Source: an uncultured Lactobacillus sp.
GTDB taxonomy: Bacteria > Bacillota > Bacilli > Lactobacillales > Lactobacillaceae
Reading direction: 5' to 3'
Assembly: GCF_910589175.1 (NCBI RefSeq)
Contig: NZ_CAJURR010000032.1
Span: 1 to 16,604 of the forward strand
Length of the DNA stretch: 16,604 nt
How positions within the stretch are numbered: the first letter of the stretch is position 1; every line of letters begins with the position of its first letter. Below, piece after piece: positions 1-7,847 of the stretch. The notes below the pieces were generated by a model that was not told where the DNA came from, searched no databases, and worked only from the letters and a program-made list of their open reading frames with translations. The translations under genes and the position numbers were made by a program.

Positions 1-52
1 TGATCCGTATTTCAACGGACTAGATGTAATATCATGCCCGACACACATAAGA

Positions 53-84
53 AAACCCAAGCAACGAAGAAATTGCTTGGGTTT
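53..84 (-). terminator. perfect 12-bp hairpin, possible second or bidirectional terminator
   Basis: Bases 53-64 pair perfectly with 73-84 around an 8-base loop. Read on the minus strand the stem ends in TTT and continues TCTTATG, a weak U-run. On the plus strand there is no T-run. It lies beyond the strong terminator at 139-172, so it may be a backup for the tsaD unit or belong to a gene left of the window. Bases 1-52 hold no recognisable gene: plus frame 2 is open but runs through this hairpin, which argues against coding. Confidence 0.5.
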
Positions 85-138
85 GATGAAATATTAATGT
101 GTTAGTTATTTAAAACTAGAAAACAAAAACATTCTACA

Positions 139-172
139 AAAAAGAGCCAAACATCCCTGTTCGACTCTCTTT
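139..172 (-). terminator. Rho-independent terminator of the folT-tsaB-rimI-tsaD unit
   Basis: On the minus strand, bases 172-158 pair with 153-139 as a 15-bp stem containing G-U pairs, closed by a GGGA loop (157-154) and running into six Ts (143-138). It begins 14 bases past the tsaD stop codon, with no gene between, so it ends the unit. Confidence 0.88.
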
Positions 173-186
173 ATAACTACTACCTT

Positions 187-1233
187 CTATTTCAACATAC
201 TCTCTGCATATGGCAACTCAAGTGATGGATCTGCATTCAAGTTCTCATCACTAAACTTACCAGCTTTGTACAAGTTATATGCTGCAGCACCAATCATTGC
301 CGCATTGTCTCCGCAAAGCTTCAAGTCTGGTAAAATCATCTTTGGCTTAATATCAGCAGGCAACTTCTCAATTTCTTCTGCTAATCTATCGCGTAAGCCG
401 TGATTCGCGGCGACACCGCCGCCCAAGATGAATGTCTTCGGCTTATATTCTTTGATCGCTCTAATTGTCTTGTGACTCAACACATCAACAACCGAAGCCT
501 GAAAACTTGCAGCTAAATCGTACTTATCAAGCTTTTCATGAATTTGATCTGCATGATGGCAAGTGTTGATAAAGGCACTCTTTAATCCGGAGAATGAGAA
601 ATCATAATCATCATCTTCCATCATTGCTCGTGGGAAGTGGAAAGTATCCTTACCTTTATGTGCCCATTCATCAATGGTTTTACCAGCTGGATAATTAACT
701 CCTAGCACACGACCGATCTTATCGTATGCTTCACCAGCCGCATCGTCTCTCGTATCGCCCACAATTTCAAAGTGGATAGGATCTTTCATCAAGACAATCT
801 CAGTATGTCCACCAGAAACTTGCAAAGCTAGAGCTGGATATTCAATTTCATCCTTTAATTGAGCAGCCATAATATGGCCCATAATATGATCAACGCCAAT
901 CAACGGAATCCCAGTTGCCATTGAAGCAGCTTTTGCAGCACTAACCCCAATCAACAAGGCTCCAACTAGTCCTGGTCCATAGGTAACTGCAATTGCATCA
1001 ATATCATCCCAAGTAGTGTTTGCCTCAGCTAAAGCTTCCTTAGTAATTTGAGTAATTACTTCAATATGGTGACGACTTGCAACTTCAGGTACTACTCCAC
1101 CAAAACGTTGGTGACTTTTAATTTGCGTAGCTACAATCAAGCTTTCTATTTCACGGCCATTTTTAATGACTGCGGTAGAAGTTTCATCACATGAACTTTC
1201 AAATGCTAAAATTCGAATATCTTTTTTTGTCAA
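187..1233 (-). CDS. tsaD: tRNA N6-threonylcarbamoyladenosine synthase subunit TsaD
   Basis: Transfers threonylcarbamoyl from threonylcarbamoyl-AMP to A37 of ANN-decoding tRNAs, acting with TsaB and TsaE in the cytoplasm. The 348 residues carry the family signature ESSCDETS (12-19), GGVVPE (45-50), the metal-binding pair H116/H120 in DHIMGH, SGGHT, and CGDN with the conserved aspartate at 309. Length is normal for the family. The start is TTG at 1233, preceded by AGGAAGAAG, and its first bases overlap the rimI TGA stop (TTGA), which suggests translational coupling. It is the last gene of folT-tsaB-rimI-tsaD; its partner TsaB is two genes upstream. No damage is visible and all key residues are present. 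Identity is certain at family level. Confidence 0.97.
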   Translation of the reverse strand: MTKKDIRILAFESSCDETSTAVIKNGREIESLIVATQIKSHQRFGGVVPEVASRHHIEVITQITKEALAEANTTWDDIDAIAVTYGPGLVGALLIGVSAAKAASMATGIPLIGVDHIMGHIMAAQLKDEIEYPALALQVSGGHTEIVLMKDPIHFEIVGDTRDDAAGEAYDKIGRVLGVNYPAGKTIDEWAHKGKDTFHFPRAMMEDDDYDFSFSGLKSAFINTCHHADQIHEKLDKYDLAASFQASVVDVLSHKTIRAIKEYKPKTFILGGGVAANHGLRDRLAEEIEKLPADIKPKMILPDLKLCGDNAAMIGAAAYNLYKAGKFSDENLNADPSLELPYAESMLK

Positions 1234-1787
1234 TTTACTTCTTCCTGTTCTTTATCTGTTAATTTTTTAAGCATATTTACTGCATCAGCTTGTTCTGTAA
1301 TATAGTAGTTTTTTCGAATAAAATTATCCTTAAACCCAAGTTTTCGATATAAGCTTTGAGCATTATAATTATCGCTCCGCACTTCTAAAGTCATCTGAAC
1401 TGCATGATTTTTTCGCGCCATTTCAATCATTGTCCTGAGCAAAAATTCACCAATTCCTCTTCTTTGAAAGCTTGGCTTTACCGCAATATTAGTTATATGT
1501 CCCTCTTGCGCTTGCATTCTCATTCCAACAAAGCCAACTAGAGTTGACCCCTGATAAACTACTAAATATAAAGAATTGGCATGCTTTTTTAATTCACTCT
1601 TAAAAGAAAACCGACCCCAAGGAGTTCTGCCAAAATATACCTCTTGCTCTAATTTCAATAAGTCGGCAATATTTTCATCGCTAGCCTTCATAATCTGATA
1701 AGTTTCATTTTCTAACCTCAAAGCAAAAGGTGAAAAACTTAAGTCAATTTCTACTGGATGGAAAAATAAACTAAACTTCCTCAACAT
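1230..1787 (-). CDS. rimI: GNAT acetyltransferase of the RimI type
   Basis: A GNAT-fold N-acetyltransferase, by family and position the ribosomal protein S18-alanine acetyltransferase RimI. Seen: the acetyl-CoA loop [10 protein letters not shown], the preceding beta strand [10 protein letters not shown], and the C-terminal motif [11 protein letters not shown], all typical of GNAT. At 185 residues it is longer than the roughly 150 of classical RimI because of about 35 extra N-terminal residues. The chosen start is ATG 1787 (MLRKFSLFF), which overlaps the end of tsaB by 17 bases. An open frame extends to 1835 but would run further into tsaB. The ribosome site before 1787 is weak, so coupling to tsaB translation is likely. 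The neighbours tsaB and tsaD form the usual t6A-RimI cluster. The true substrate cannot be proved from sequence; another N-terminal acetyltransferase role is possible. Confidence 0.88.
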   Translation of the reverse strand: MLRKFSLFFHPVEIDLSFSPFALRLENETYQIMKASDENIADLLKLEQEVYFGRTPWGRFSFKSELKKHANSLYLVVYQGSTLVGFVGMRMQAQEGHITNIAVKPSFQRRGIGEFLLRTMIEMARKNHAVQMTLEVRSDNYNAQSLYRKLGFKDNFIRKNYYITEQADAVNMLKKLTDKEQEEVN

Positions 1788-2496
1788 AGTCGCTATCTGA
1801 ACCAAAAGCCTTTCCAGTCTTATTATGCCAATCAATTTCAGCTTGCGTACGTCTTAAATATTTTGGCACCATCTTATCAGGATCAACCGCTTCTTTATTA
1901 AGTGCTAACTTACCAATTTCACCAGCGTGAATTTGATTATCGCCTTCTGCTTGAACAAAATTATCTGAACCTAGTAATTCTGCAATCTCATCATGATGCT
2001 TATCAATGGGGCTTCCTACAAAGATAACTTGATCAGGTAAATTTAACTCTTTAACTTTGTTAATTAAATCATCTATATGATAATGACCATCCGGAACTAA
2101 GTTTTCTAGCTTACCATCTACTTTTCGATAAACTCCTGCAAAGAAATTCTTATTGCGAGCATCAAGTTCACTTACAATCACACCATCACTTACACCATTA
2201 GCTAAAGCAGCTAAAGTTGACACGCCTACTAAATCCTTATTCAAGATAGAAGCAAACATCTTAGCAGTTGTAATACCAATTCTCAATCCTGTATAAGAAC
2301 CTGGACCTTCTGCGACAGCAAAGCGATCGATATCTTTTAGGGTAAGGTTATTTTCTCTCAATAATTCATTAATTAAAGGATCTAAATGTTCACTATGATT
2401 ACGATGATCCTCTTCATTTTTTTCAAAAATTTTATCTCCATCATTTAGTGCTACGCTCAAATGATTGGTTGCAGTCGTGATACTTAATATTTTCAT
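1771..2496 (-). CDS. tsaB: threonylcarbamoyladenosine biosynthesis protein TsaB
   Basis: Non-catalytic paralogue of TsaD that heterodimerises with it and joins TsaE for t6A37 tRNA modification. The 241 residues start MKILSITTA and contain the ASKHA signature AEGPGSYTGLRIGITTAK, the usual TsaB hallmark, plus the family's HSEHL region. It lacks the HxxxH metal site of TsaD, as expected. ATG at 2496 follows AAGGATAGAG. It lies 29 bases after folT, and its 3' end overlaps rimI. With tsaD downstream, two of the t6A proteins come from one message; tsaC/sua5 and tsaE are not in the window. Confidence 0.96.
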   Translation of the reverse strand: MKILSITTATNHLSVALNDGDKIFEKNEEDHRNHSEHLDPLINELLRENNLTLKDIDRFAVAEGPGSYTGLRIGITTAKMFASILNKDLVGVSTLAALANGVSDGVIVSELDARNKNFFAGVYRKVDGKLENLVPDGHYHIDDLINKVKELNLPDQVIFVGSPIDKHHDEIAELLGSDNFVQAEGDNQIHAGEIGKLALNKEAVDPDKMVPKYLRRTQAEIDWHNKTGKAFGSDSDYVEEV

Positions 2497-2525
2497 TTAA
2501 ACTCTATCCTTAATACTTATCAAAA

Positions 2526-3047
2526 TTACCTTTTTATTTTAACACGTTGTAGAGCATTTAAAATTACGTAAAGGAGGACAATTTGAATCCAAGGTACAAT
2601 TAATTCCTTTAATATTCTTTGTAAAAATGCAGCTCTTAAATCTAACCCATATAATAGATGAATCCAATATGTATTCATTAATACATTAACAACTATTGTC
2701 ACTAATAAAGTTGCAGCAATAATGCGCCACCATTTAATTGGTTTTTGATATAAAAAGATCGCATAAATCACAACCCCTACTATTGCTGAAAGAATAAATC
2801 CCGGGAAAAATCCACCCTCAACGCCAAAAACAGCTGATTTTAATAAATCACTTAGTACTGCACCAACTCCGCCCCAGAAAGGACCAAAATAATAAGCTAA
2901 TAATGCACTTCCAATAAACCCCAATCCTACTTTTACTGTAGCTGGACCAAACGATATTTTTTGTAACACAACATTCATTGCTACCAGCAATGCCAGAGTA
3001 ACTAAGCCTTGCAAATCTATTTTCTTTATCCCTGTCTTCATTGGCAT
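2526..3047 (-). CDS. folT: ECF transporter S component, folate-specific type (FolT)
   Basis: Membrane substrate-binding subunit of an energy-coupling factor transporter, which would dock on a shared EcfAA'T module encoded elsewhere. About six hydrophobic segments fill the 173 residues. The N-terminal ALLVAMNVVLQKISFGP segment, the central YYFGPFWGGVGAVLSDL and the later NTYWIHLLYGL plus RILKELIVPWIQ stretch match the folate S-component subfamily. Start chosen at ATG 3047 (MPMKTG) because GGAAGG at 3058-3053 fits it; ATG 3041 is the alternative. The open frame continues to 3083, but that part encodes the upstream terminator hairpin and is very unlikely to be translated. First gene of the tsaB-rimI-tsaD unit. 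The folate assignment rests on motif memory, not an alignment. Confidence 0.85.
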   Translation of the reverse strand: MPMKTGIKKIDLQGLVTLALLVAMNVVLQKISFGPATVKVGLGFIGSALLAYYFGPFWGGVGAVLSDLLKSAVFGVEGGFFPGFILSAIVGVVIYAIFLYQKPIKWWRIIAATLLVTIVVNVLMNTYWIHLLYGLDLRAAFLQRILKELIVPWIQIVLLYVILNALQRVKIKR

Positions 3048-3058
3048 CCCTACCTTCC

Positions 3059-3090
3059 AAAAAAAGCACGACTTCACTAACAAGTCATGC
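3059..3090 (-). terminator. terminator or attenuator between thioesterase gene and folT
   Basis: On the minus strand GCATGACTT (3090-3082) pairs with AAGTCGTGC (3074-3066), nine pairs including one G-U, with a 7-base loop and seven Ts (3065-3059). It starts three bases after the thioesterase stop codon, and the T-run directly abuts the folT ribosome site GGAAGG. It either ends the tmk-to-thioesterase unit or meters read-through into folT. Confidence 0.88.
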
Positions 3091-3092
3091 CT

Positions 3093-3833
3093 CTAAATTT
3101 CTCTCCAAACAATCTCAGCTAAAGCAGAAGTTTCACCTTGATTAAAAATCAAATGATACGAAGTAAGTCTTTCTGAATCAAGTTTTACTTCTGATAAAGC
3201 TTGAGCGCCATATTGTACTTCCTTCTTGAATGAAATATCAATACTCTTAATAGTATGAGAATTTAAAAACTCTCTAGGTAAGGTATTAATCATCCAATCA
3301 AAGTAAACACTATTAGTTAAATGATGGTTCGTATCTAAATCATAATATCTAACTGCATATGTCTTATTTGATTCATACTCCTTTTCTTTTAAAGGACGCA
3401 ATCTCTTAAAGCGTGGCATATGCTTCAAATACGGATTTCCAAACTTTTCCATCATTTGACTATCTGCTTCAGTAATTTTTCGATTTTCCAAATCTAAAAT
3501 TACCCACTGGCTTTTAGCATCTACTATCTTTTTGTTAGTAGAATCAATTATACCAAAATCTCTGTATTCAAAAAAGCGATTATAACCACTACCATTAGTT
3601 GTTACCGTAATTTTTTCGCCAGCTTTAGGTAAACGCTCAACATCAAGGTGATATTCAACCACTACCCAGCCCAAGTTTTGCTTTAACAAATCCTTGATAC
3701 CTGCTCCTCCTTGAGTTAATTGATCATTTGAAACTTGCATAAAATGTTCAATTAACTTAGGAAGTTGTATTCTTCCTGTTTCATCACAGTCACCATAAGT
3801 AACCTGATGTCCTTCTTTAAAAATCTTTTCCAT
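3093..3833 (-). CDS. acyl-ACP thioesterase (FatA/FatB-like)
   Basis: Hydrolyses acyl-acyl carrier protein to release free fatty acid in the cytoplasm. The 246 residues form two consecutive hotdog domains, the usual length for bacterial acyl-ACP thioesterases. The N-terminal domain begins with TYGDCDETGRIQLPKLIEHF. The C-terminal domain carries the catalytic-type DxNxH motif as D167, N169 and H171 within YDLDTNHHLTNSVY. ATG at 3833 follows a GTGGTGAG site; the gap from rsmI is 17 bases. It is the last gene of the tmk-holB-yabA-rsmI unit, an unrelated pathway, so the link looks positional. Chain-length preference cannot be read from the sequence. Confidence 0.92.
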   Translation of the reverse strand: MEKIFKEGHQVTYGDCDETGRIQLPKLIEHFMQVSNDQLTQGGAGIKDLLKQNLGWVVVEYHLDVERLPKAGEKITVTTNGSGYNRFFEYRDFGIIDSTNKKIVDAKSQWVILDLENRKITEADSQMMEKFGNPYLKHMPRFKRLRPLKEKEYESNKTYAVRYYDLDTNHHLTNSVYFDWMINTLPREFLNSHTIKSIDISFKKEVQYGAQALSEVKLDSERLTSYHLIFNQGETSALAEIVWREI

Positions 3834-3850
3834 TAACGCTCACCACGCAA

Positions 3851-4708
3851 TTAATTTTGATGATATTTATCATAGAGTTCATTTTTTGATACTTTATTAG
3901 CTTTAGCAACTAACTTAATAGCATCTTTTTTACTTTCGCCAGCTTTAACTCGATCAGCCACTTGCTTAATCAATTCATCCCAGGAGAGTTGCTTTTCCTC
4001 TTCTTCATTTGGCGAAACTAAAACCACAAATTCACCACGTGGATCATTCTTAGTAAAATACTCATTAATCTCACTAATTGATCCTCTGATATATTCTTCA
4101 TGAATTTTAGTTAACTCACGAGCTAAAGCAATCTTTCTATCTGGCTTGATTACTTCCGCTAAAGTTTTCAAAGTTTTCTTTAAACGGTGCGGTGCTTCAT
4201 AAAAAATAGATGTAGCACGTGCTTGATCCATCATTTCAAAATATTTCTTTTGCTCGCTGCTCTTTCTAGGTAAAAAACCATAATAAGTAAATGGTTGTGC
4301 ATCAAAACCAGACGCAATTAGAGCCGTCGCAAAAGCAGAAGGTCCTGGAAGAGATACTACTGGAATATCATTTTTAATACACTCTTGTACCAAAATATAA
4401 CCAGGATCAGAAATAACTGGCATTCCAGCATCAGAAATTTCTGCAATTGTATTTCCCTCTTTAAGCAACTTAATCAACTCTGGTGCACGTTCTTTTGAAT
4501 TATACTTATGAAAAGAGATCATCTTATTATGAACGCCAATTTTTTCAAGCAAAATACCACTGGTTCTTGTATCTTCAGCAGCAATATAGTCAGTCTCAGT
4601 CAGAATTCTCTTAGCTCTTAAAGTAATATCTTCTAAATTTCCAATTGGAGTAGGGACAAGATACAGACGTCCCTTATCTTTTTCATTAAAACTACTCTGC
4701 ACTTGCAT
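3851..4708 (-). CDS. rsmI: 16S rRNA (cytidine1402-2'-O)-methyltransferase RsmI
   Basis: SAM-dependent tetrapyrrole-methylase-fold enzyme that 2'-O-methylates C1402 in the ribosomal P site, together with RsmH. Seen in order: LYLVPTPIGNLEDITLRA, AEDTRTSGILL, the glycine-rich ISDAGMPVISDPG, LPGPSAFATALIASGFD and YGFLPRKSSEQ, all RsmI hallmarks, followed by the C-terminal helical extension. Start set at ATG 4708 (MQVQSS, 285 residues) because AGGGG lies eight bases upstream. An in-frame ATG at 4735 would overlap yabA by 23 bases and lacks a comparable site. The gap to yabA is only four bases, and the ribosome site lies inside yabA, so coupled translation is likely. The yabA-rsmI order matches other low-GC Gram-positives. 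Confidence 0.95.
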   Translation of the reverse strand: MQVQSSFNEKDKGRLYLVPTPIGNLEDITLRAKRILTETDYIAAEDTRTSGILLEKIGVHNKMISFHKYNSKERAPELIKLLKEGNTIAEISDAGMPVISDPGYILVQECIKNDIPVVSLPGPSAFATALIASGFDAQPFTYYGFLPRKSSEQKKYFEMMDQARATSIFYEAPHRLKKTLKTLAEVIKPDRKIALARELTKIHEEYIRGSISEINEYFTKNDPRGEFVVLVSPNEEEEKQLSWDELIKQVADRVKAGESKKDAIKLVAKANKVSKNELYDKYHQN

Positions 4709-4712
4709 TATT

Positions 4713-5057
4713 TCATCCCCTACTCTTTTGCCCATGATTTACAAAGTTATCTAAAATATCTAAGCAAAACATGCAGTCTTCACCAGATTCACGATGAGAA
4801 CCATAATACATATTGCAAATATGATAACCTGAGTCATAGATATTGCGTAATGATTTTAAACCAGCTTGAGACTTATTTTCAGCTGGTTCTTTATTTGCAT
4901 CTAGCTTACTAATTTTTTCTCTTAATAGTTGGTTTTCAACCTTTAATTCTGTATTTTCTTTTAATACTTCAAGCATGTCATTTTCCAGACCGGCAACAGT
5001 TTTTGTCATTGCCTGAAGATTTTGCTGTAATTGTGACAATTGTGAAAATGGATCCAC
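4713..5057 (-). CDS. yabA: DNA replication initiation control protein YabA
   Basis: Negative regulator of replication initiation that bridges DnaA and the DnaN clamp. The 114 residues show the two-part family design: an N-terminal coiled coil (about 1-60, with leucine heptads such as LQQNLQAM and LKENTELKVENQLL) for tetramerisation, a charged linker, and a C-terminal zinc module with H79, C81, C95 and C98 (HxC then CxxC). Start is GTG at 5057, with TAGGTG upstream overlapping the end of holB. It sits between holB and rsmI, its usual place beside replication genes. All zinc ligands are present. High certainty at family level. Confidence 0.94.
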   Translation of the reverse strand: MDPFSQLSQLQQNLQAMTKTVAGLENDMLEVLKENTELKVENQLLREKISKLDANKEPAENKSQAGLKSLRNIYDSGYHICNMYYGSHRESGEDCMFCLDILDNFVNHGQKSRG

Positions 5058-5067
5058 TCAAAAACAC

Positions 5068-5925
5068 CTACCGTTCAAAACTCAATACTAAATAATCTAA
5101 CGTATTGTGGAAACTAACATTACTAGCTCGCATCTTATCAGCTATCATTAACAATTCTAACAAGTATGCGATTTCCCTTAACTTTTTATTTGCTTCTAAA
5201 TTCTTTAGAGCCAAAGTCTTAAGCTGGTAAAAAACAAACTTTTGACTTGCAGGCTTAGTAGCAAGGCTACTTATTCGACTAACACGTACTAAGGCTAAAT
5301 CATTATGCTCTAATAATTCTTGAAATAAATATTTGCTCTCTTCTTCAAGCTTATTCGTATCACCGAGATCATCTATTTCTTCATCAGTTAAACCATATTC
5401 AAGTAGCTCGGCTCTTTTACTATCAATTTTTTCATCAGAAAAATTAAGAATCTGCGTTCTAGATTTAACTGTTGGTAAAATTTGATTTTCATTATTTGTA
5501 ATCAGAATTGTAACTACTGGTGCAACAGGTTCTTCTAACAAATTAAGAAGAGCATTACTAGCAGCTAAAGTTAATTTTTCTGCATTTTCAATTATAAAAA
5601 ATCGGCGATTTCCTTCAACAGGGCTCTTTGCCAGTTCTTCTTTTAAGGGACGAATCTGATCAATGGAGAGAGTTTGTTTTCCCTCTAATTTCACCAAAAA
5701 GACATCTGGATGATTTCCATCCAAAATTCTTTGGCAATTGTTGCAAGTCCCATCTGGCTTGTTTTCTCCCGTACAATTAAAAAGACATGCAAGCCAATAA
5801 GCTGTATTAAGTCCCTTTTTTTGCATAGGATCAACAAACAAGTAACTATGAGCAACTTTTTTATTTAGATAAGCATCCCTTAAAAGATCAACCTGCTTAC
5901 TACCTATATTCTTTAAATCAATCAT
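5068..5925 (-). CDS. holB: DNA polymerase III delta' subunit (clamp loader)
   Basis: Stator subunit of the clamp loader that works with DnaX and delta to load the beta clamp. The 285 residues open with an AAA+ domain whose P-loop is absent: where DnaX has GPRGTGKTS this has VDPMQKKG, as expected for non-ATP-binding delta'. Also seen are NHPDV, SIDQIRPLKEEL, the sensor-like LLNLLEEP and SRTQ. The zinc module keeps C51, C61 and C64, but the position that is usually the first Cys of CxxCxxC appears to be Asp58. ATG at 5925 overlaps the darA TAA by one base (TAATG), indicating coupling. The order tmk-darA-holB-yabA is conserved in Firmicutes. Confidence 0.94.
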   Translation of the reverse strand: MIDLKNIGSKQVDLLRDAYLNKKVAHSYLFVDPMQKKGLNTAYWLACLFNCTGENKPDGTCNNCQRILDGNHPDVFLVKLEGKQTLSIDQIRPLKEELAKSPVEGNRRFFIIENAEKLTLAASNALLNLLEEPVAPVVTILITNNENQILPTVKSRTQILNFSDEKIDSKRAELLEYGLTDEEIDDLGDTNKLEEESKYLFQELLEHNDLALVRVSRISSLATKPASQKFVFYQLKTLALKNLEANKKLREIAYLLELLMIADKMRASNVSFHNTLDYLVLSFER

Positions 5926-6251
5926 TAAAAGTGCTTAAATTCCTCAACTGGTAATACAAAGACCGTCGCTCCACCAACAGTAACTTGTACAGGTTTGCCT
6001 AACATCGACGTACCAGCCGCATCCATGTTCATATTAGAAACATATTGTTCTCTAGTATGTGAACTCCTCTTAATGATTTCTAATACTTCATTTACTCGTG
6101 AATCTTCAATACCAACAATAAAAGTTGTATTTCCTGCCTTTAAAAATCCACCACTAGTAGCTAATTTAGTTGCCCGAACATCATTTTGAATAAATTCTTT
6201 CGCTAATGCATCTGCATCTTTATCCTGCACAATTGCTAAAACAAGTTTCAT
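5925..6251 (-). CDS. darA: cyclic di-AMP receptor, PII-like (DarA/PstA)
   Basis: Cytoplasmic trimeric PII-like protein that binds c-di-AMP; downstream partners are still poorly known. The 108 residues start MKLVLAIVQDKDAD and hold the ligand-loop region RATKLATSGGFLKAGNTTF, then REQYVSNM and the C-terminal VGGATVFVLPVEEF, which matches the PstA/DarA family end to end. Start set at ATG 6251; an in-frame TTG three codons upstream is less likely. AAGGAT lies 11 bases upstream of the ATG. The stop overlaps the holB start by one base, and tmk ends 13 bases upstream, the standard tmk-darA-holB order. Confidence 0.95.
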   Translation of the reverse strand: MKLVLAIVQDKDADALAKEFIQNDVRATKLATSGGFLKAGNTTFIVGIEDSRVNEVLEIIKRSSHTREQYVSNMNMDAAGTSMLGKPVQVTVGGATVFVLPVEEFKHF

Positions 6252-6264
6252 TCTTACCAAATCC

Positions 6265-6906
6265 TTACATAAAAATATCAGGTAATTGCTTTCTTATTAT
6301 TTTAACACTATTGGCTGCAACATCCTTGATCGGCAAATTTGCATCTACTCTTTTAATTCTATCAGGATATAGCTTTAAAAGCTCAGAATAACCTGCATAA
6401 ACCTTATTATGAAATTCTAATTTTTCTTGCTCAAGCCGATCTTCTTGACCTGCACGTTCTTTTTCAATTCTAGCCAAGCCAACCGCTGGATCTAAATCTA
6501 AAAAGATCGTTAAATCTGGTTCAAGTCCGCCAGTTCCAAAATCATTAATTTGTTTTACTTCTTCAACGCCTAAATCTCTACCCACACCTTGATATGCTAA
6601 AGAACTATCGATAAATCTATCAGATAAAACAATTTTACCAGCTGCTAAAGCAGGACGAATCACTTCACTAACATGCTGGCTTCTTTGAGCTGCATAAAGA
6701 AGAGCTTCAGTTCGATCATCCATTTCTTTATTTTCTGGATCTAAAATAATTGTCCTAATGTTTTCGGAAATTTTAGATCCACCAGGTTCGCGTGTAACAA
6801 TTGTTCTTTCTTGCAAAGTTTTAGGTAATTGCTTGATAAGCTCGTTGATAACTGTGGTTTTTCCTGCCCCATCTGGGCCTTCAAATGTAATTAAATATCC
6901 TCTCAT
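6265..6906 (-). CDS. tmk: thymidylate kinase
   Basis: Phosphorylates dTMP to dTDP with ATP, an essential step of dTTP supply. The 213 residues show the P-loop GPDGAGKTT (10-18), the dTMP-binding [12 protein letters not shown] motif, REPGG near residue 44, and a LID segment [10 protein letters not shown]. Start set at ATG 6906 because GGGGG at 6916-6912 sits just upstream; the frame is open four codons further, but that start lacks a site. It is the first gene after the terminator at 6986-7010, so it leads its own unit (tmk-darA-holB-yabA-rsmI-thioesterase). A candidate promoter lies directly upstream. Confidence 0.96.
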   Translation of the reverse strand: MRGYLITFEGPDGAGKTTVINELIKQLPKTLQERTIVTREPGGSKISENIRTIILDPENKEMDDRTEALLYAAQRSQHVSEVIRPALAAGKIVLSDRFIDSSLAYQGVGRDLGVEEVKQINDFGTGGLEPDLTIFLDLDPAVGLARIEKERAGQEDRLEQEKLEFHNKVYAGYSELLKLYPDRIKRVDANLPIKDVAANSVKIIRKQLPDIFM

Positions 6907-6923
6907 GTTTACCCCCACTTGGC

Positions 6924-6953
6924 ATTGTACTGTAAAAGAAAAAAGAAAGACAG
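6924..6953 (-). promoter_or_regulatory. candidate promoter of the tmk unit
   Basis: On the minus strand TACAAT (6929-6924) is a good -10 box; CTGTCT (6953-6948) is a weak -35 at 18 bases. It lies between the yaaL terminator and tmk, where a promoter is needed. The predicted transcript start is only about 11 bases before the tmk ATG, so the leader would barely contain the ribosome site. Confidence 0.4.
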
Positions 6954-6985
6954 ACTTGTTTTTTTAAGATTATTTATTTTTCCAT

Positions 6986-7010
6986 AAAAAAAGCCCACCT
7001 TTGGTGGACT
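6986..7010 (-). terminator. Rho-independent terminator of dnaX-ebfC-recR-yaaL
   Basis: On the minus strand AGTCCACC (7010-7003) pairs with GGTGGGCT (6999-6992), one T-G pair, loop of three, followed by seven Ts (6992-6986). It begins four bases after the yaaL stop codon. Confidence 0.92.
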
Positions 7011-7013
7011 ACA

Positions 7014-7250
7014 TTATCTAGTAATAACGCTTGATGAGCTACTAGATGTAGTGTTTCTTCTTCTTGCTTCTTCATATAAAAAAATAAATTTTGCATGAAG
7101 AATTTTATTTAAAACACGATTATCAAATGAATAATCAACCGTTGTTTGGTCGAAAACTTTCTGTTCTGCAAGTTGTCTTTGCAGTTGAGCCACAATCCTT
7201 AATAATCGTTCGTCTCCTGCTTTTTTAACTTTATGCCTTTTTCCAATCAT
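7014..7250 (-). CDS. yaaL: YaaL family protein (DUF2508)
   Basis: Short conserved protein of unknown function found directly after recR in Bacilli. The 78 residues are mostly helical and basic at the start ([17 protein letters not shown]), with a central [24 protein letters not shown] typical of the family, and a Ser-rich tail (six serines near the C-terminus). There is no signal peptide or membrane segment. Its ATG overlaps the recR TGA (ATGA), so it is probably translated by coupling. It is the last gene before the terminator. The assignment rests on position and the central motif; no biochemical role can be read. Confidence 0.85.
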   Translation of the reverse strand: MIGKRHKVKKAGDERLLRIVAQLQRQLAEQKVFDQTTVDYSFDNRVLNKILHAKFIFLYEEARRRNTTSSSSSSVITR

Positions 7251-7846
7251 AGATCTGTTCTCCCTTGAACAGCACGCTTTAAAGTAATTGAATTTGCATA
7301 TTCGATATCGCTACCTACGGCTAGCCCTGCAGCAAGACGCGTTACCTTTAAGCCAGCTGGCTTAATCAGCTTAGCTAGATACATGGCAGTTGCTTCACCT
7401 TCTGGGCTGGAGTTTAAGGCAAGAATGACTTCTTTAACTTCATCTTGTTTTTGAAGTCTGGTAATCAAACTTTTAATGTTAATTTCTTCTGGACCTACTC
7501 CATCCATTGGGGACAAGACTCCATGCAAGACATGGTACAGGCCATTATATTCGCCCATTTCTTCAAAGGCCATGACATCTTTTGGTTGCTCAACTACCAT
7601 TATCGTTGAACGGTCACGGTTTGGATCGCGGCAAATCTCACATGGATCACTTTCAGTAATATTTCCACAAATCGAACAAGAATGAAGATTTTCTTTTACC
7701 TGCATTAATGACTTAGAAAAGTCTTCCACGTCATCTTCTGGCATGTCCATCGTGTAAAAGGCTAAACGCGTTGCTGTTTTTTCACCAATACCAGGCAACT
7801 TCATATAATTATCAATTAAACGTGCAATTGGTAATGGATATTGCAT
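7247..7846 (-). CDS. recR: recombination mediator RecR
   Basis: Ring-forming DNA-binding protein of the RecFOR pathway that helps RecA load at gaps. The 199 residues show, in order, a helix-hairpin-helix [15 protein letters not shown] (17-31), a zinc finger with C57, C60, C69 and C72, a Toprim domain starting VVEQ (E86) and continuing to [16 protein letters not shown], and the C-terminal [16 protein letters not shown]alker-B-like region. Length is standard. ATG at 7846 lies one base after the ebfC stop; the ribosome site is weak, so coupling to ebfC is likely. The dnaX-ebfC-recR order is conserved across bacteria. Confidence 0.97.
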   Translation of the reverse strand: MQYPLPIARLIDNYMKLPGIGEKTATRLAFYTMDMPEDDVEDFSKSLMQVKENLHSCSICGNITESDPCEICRDPNRDRSTIMVVEQPKDVMAFEEMGEYNGLYHVLHGVLSPMDGVGPEEINIKSLITRLQKQDEVKEVILALNSSPEGEATAMYLAKLIKPAGLKVTRLAAGLAVGSDIEYANSITLKRAVQGRTDL

Positions 7847-7847
7847 C

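Noticed and set aside
1..52. C-terminal end of a plus-strand gene entering from the left
   Set aside because: Frame 2 is open but continues through the perfect hairpin at 53-84, frame 3 stops at 21-23 and frame 1 begins with TGA; none gives a recognisable protein end.
3048..3083. N-terminal extension of FolT by 12 residues
   Set aside because: These codons are the descending arm and T-run of the terminator hairpin, and the ribosome site GGAAGG lies after them.
3048..3093. Tetrahydrofolate riboswitch ahead of folT
   Set aside because: Only 45 bases separate the thioesterase stop from the folT start, too few for the known aptamer, and they are occupied by a simple terminator-like hairpin.
6206..6967. 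Plus-strand open frames opposite darA and tmk
   Set aside because: No ribosome sites fit, and they run across well-supported minus-strand genes and their promoter gap.
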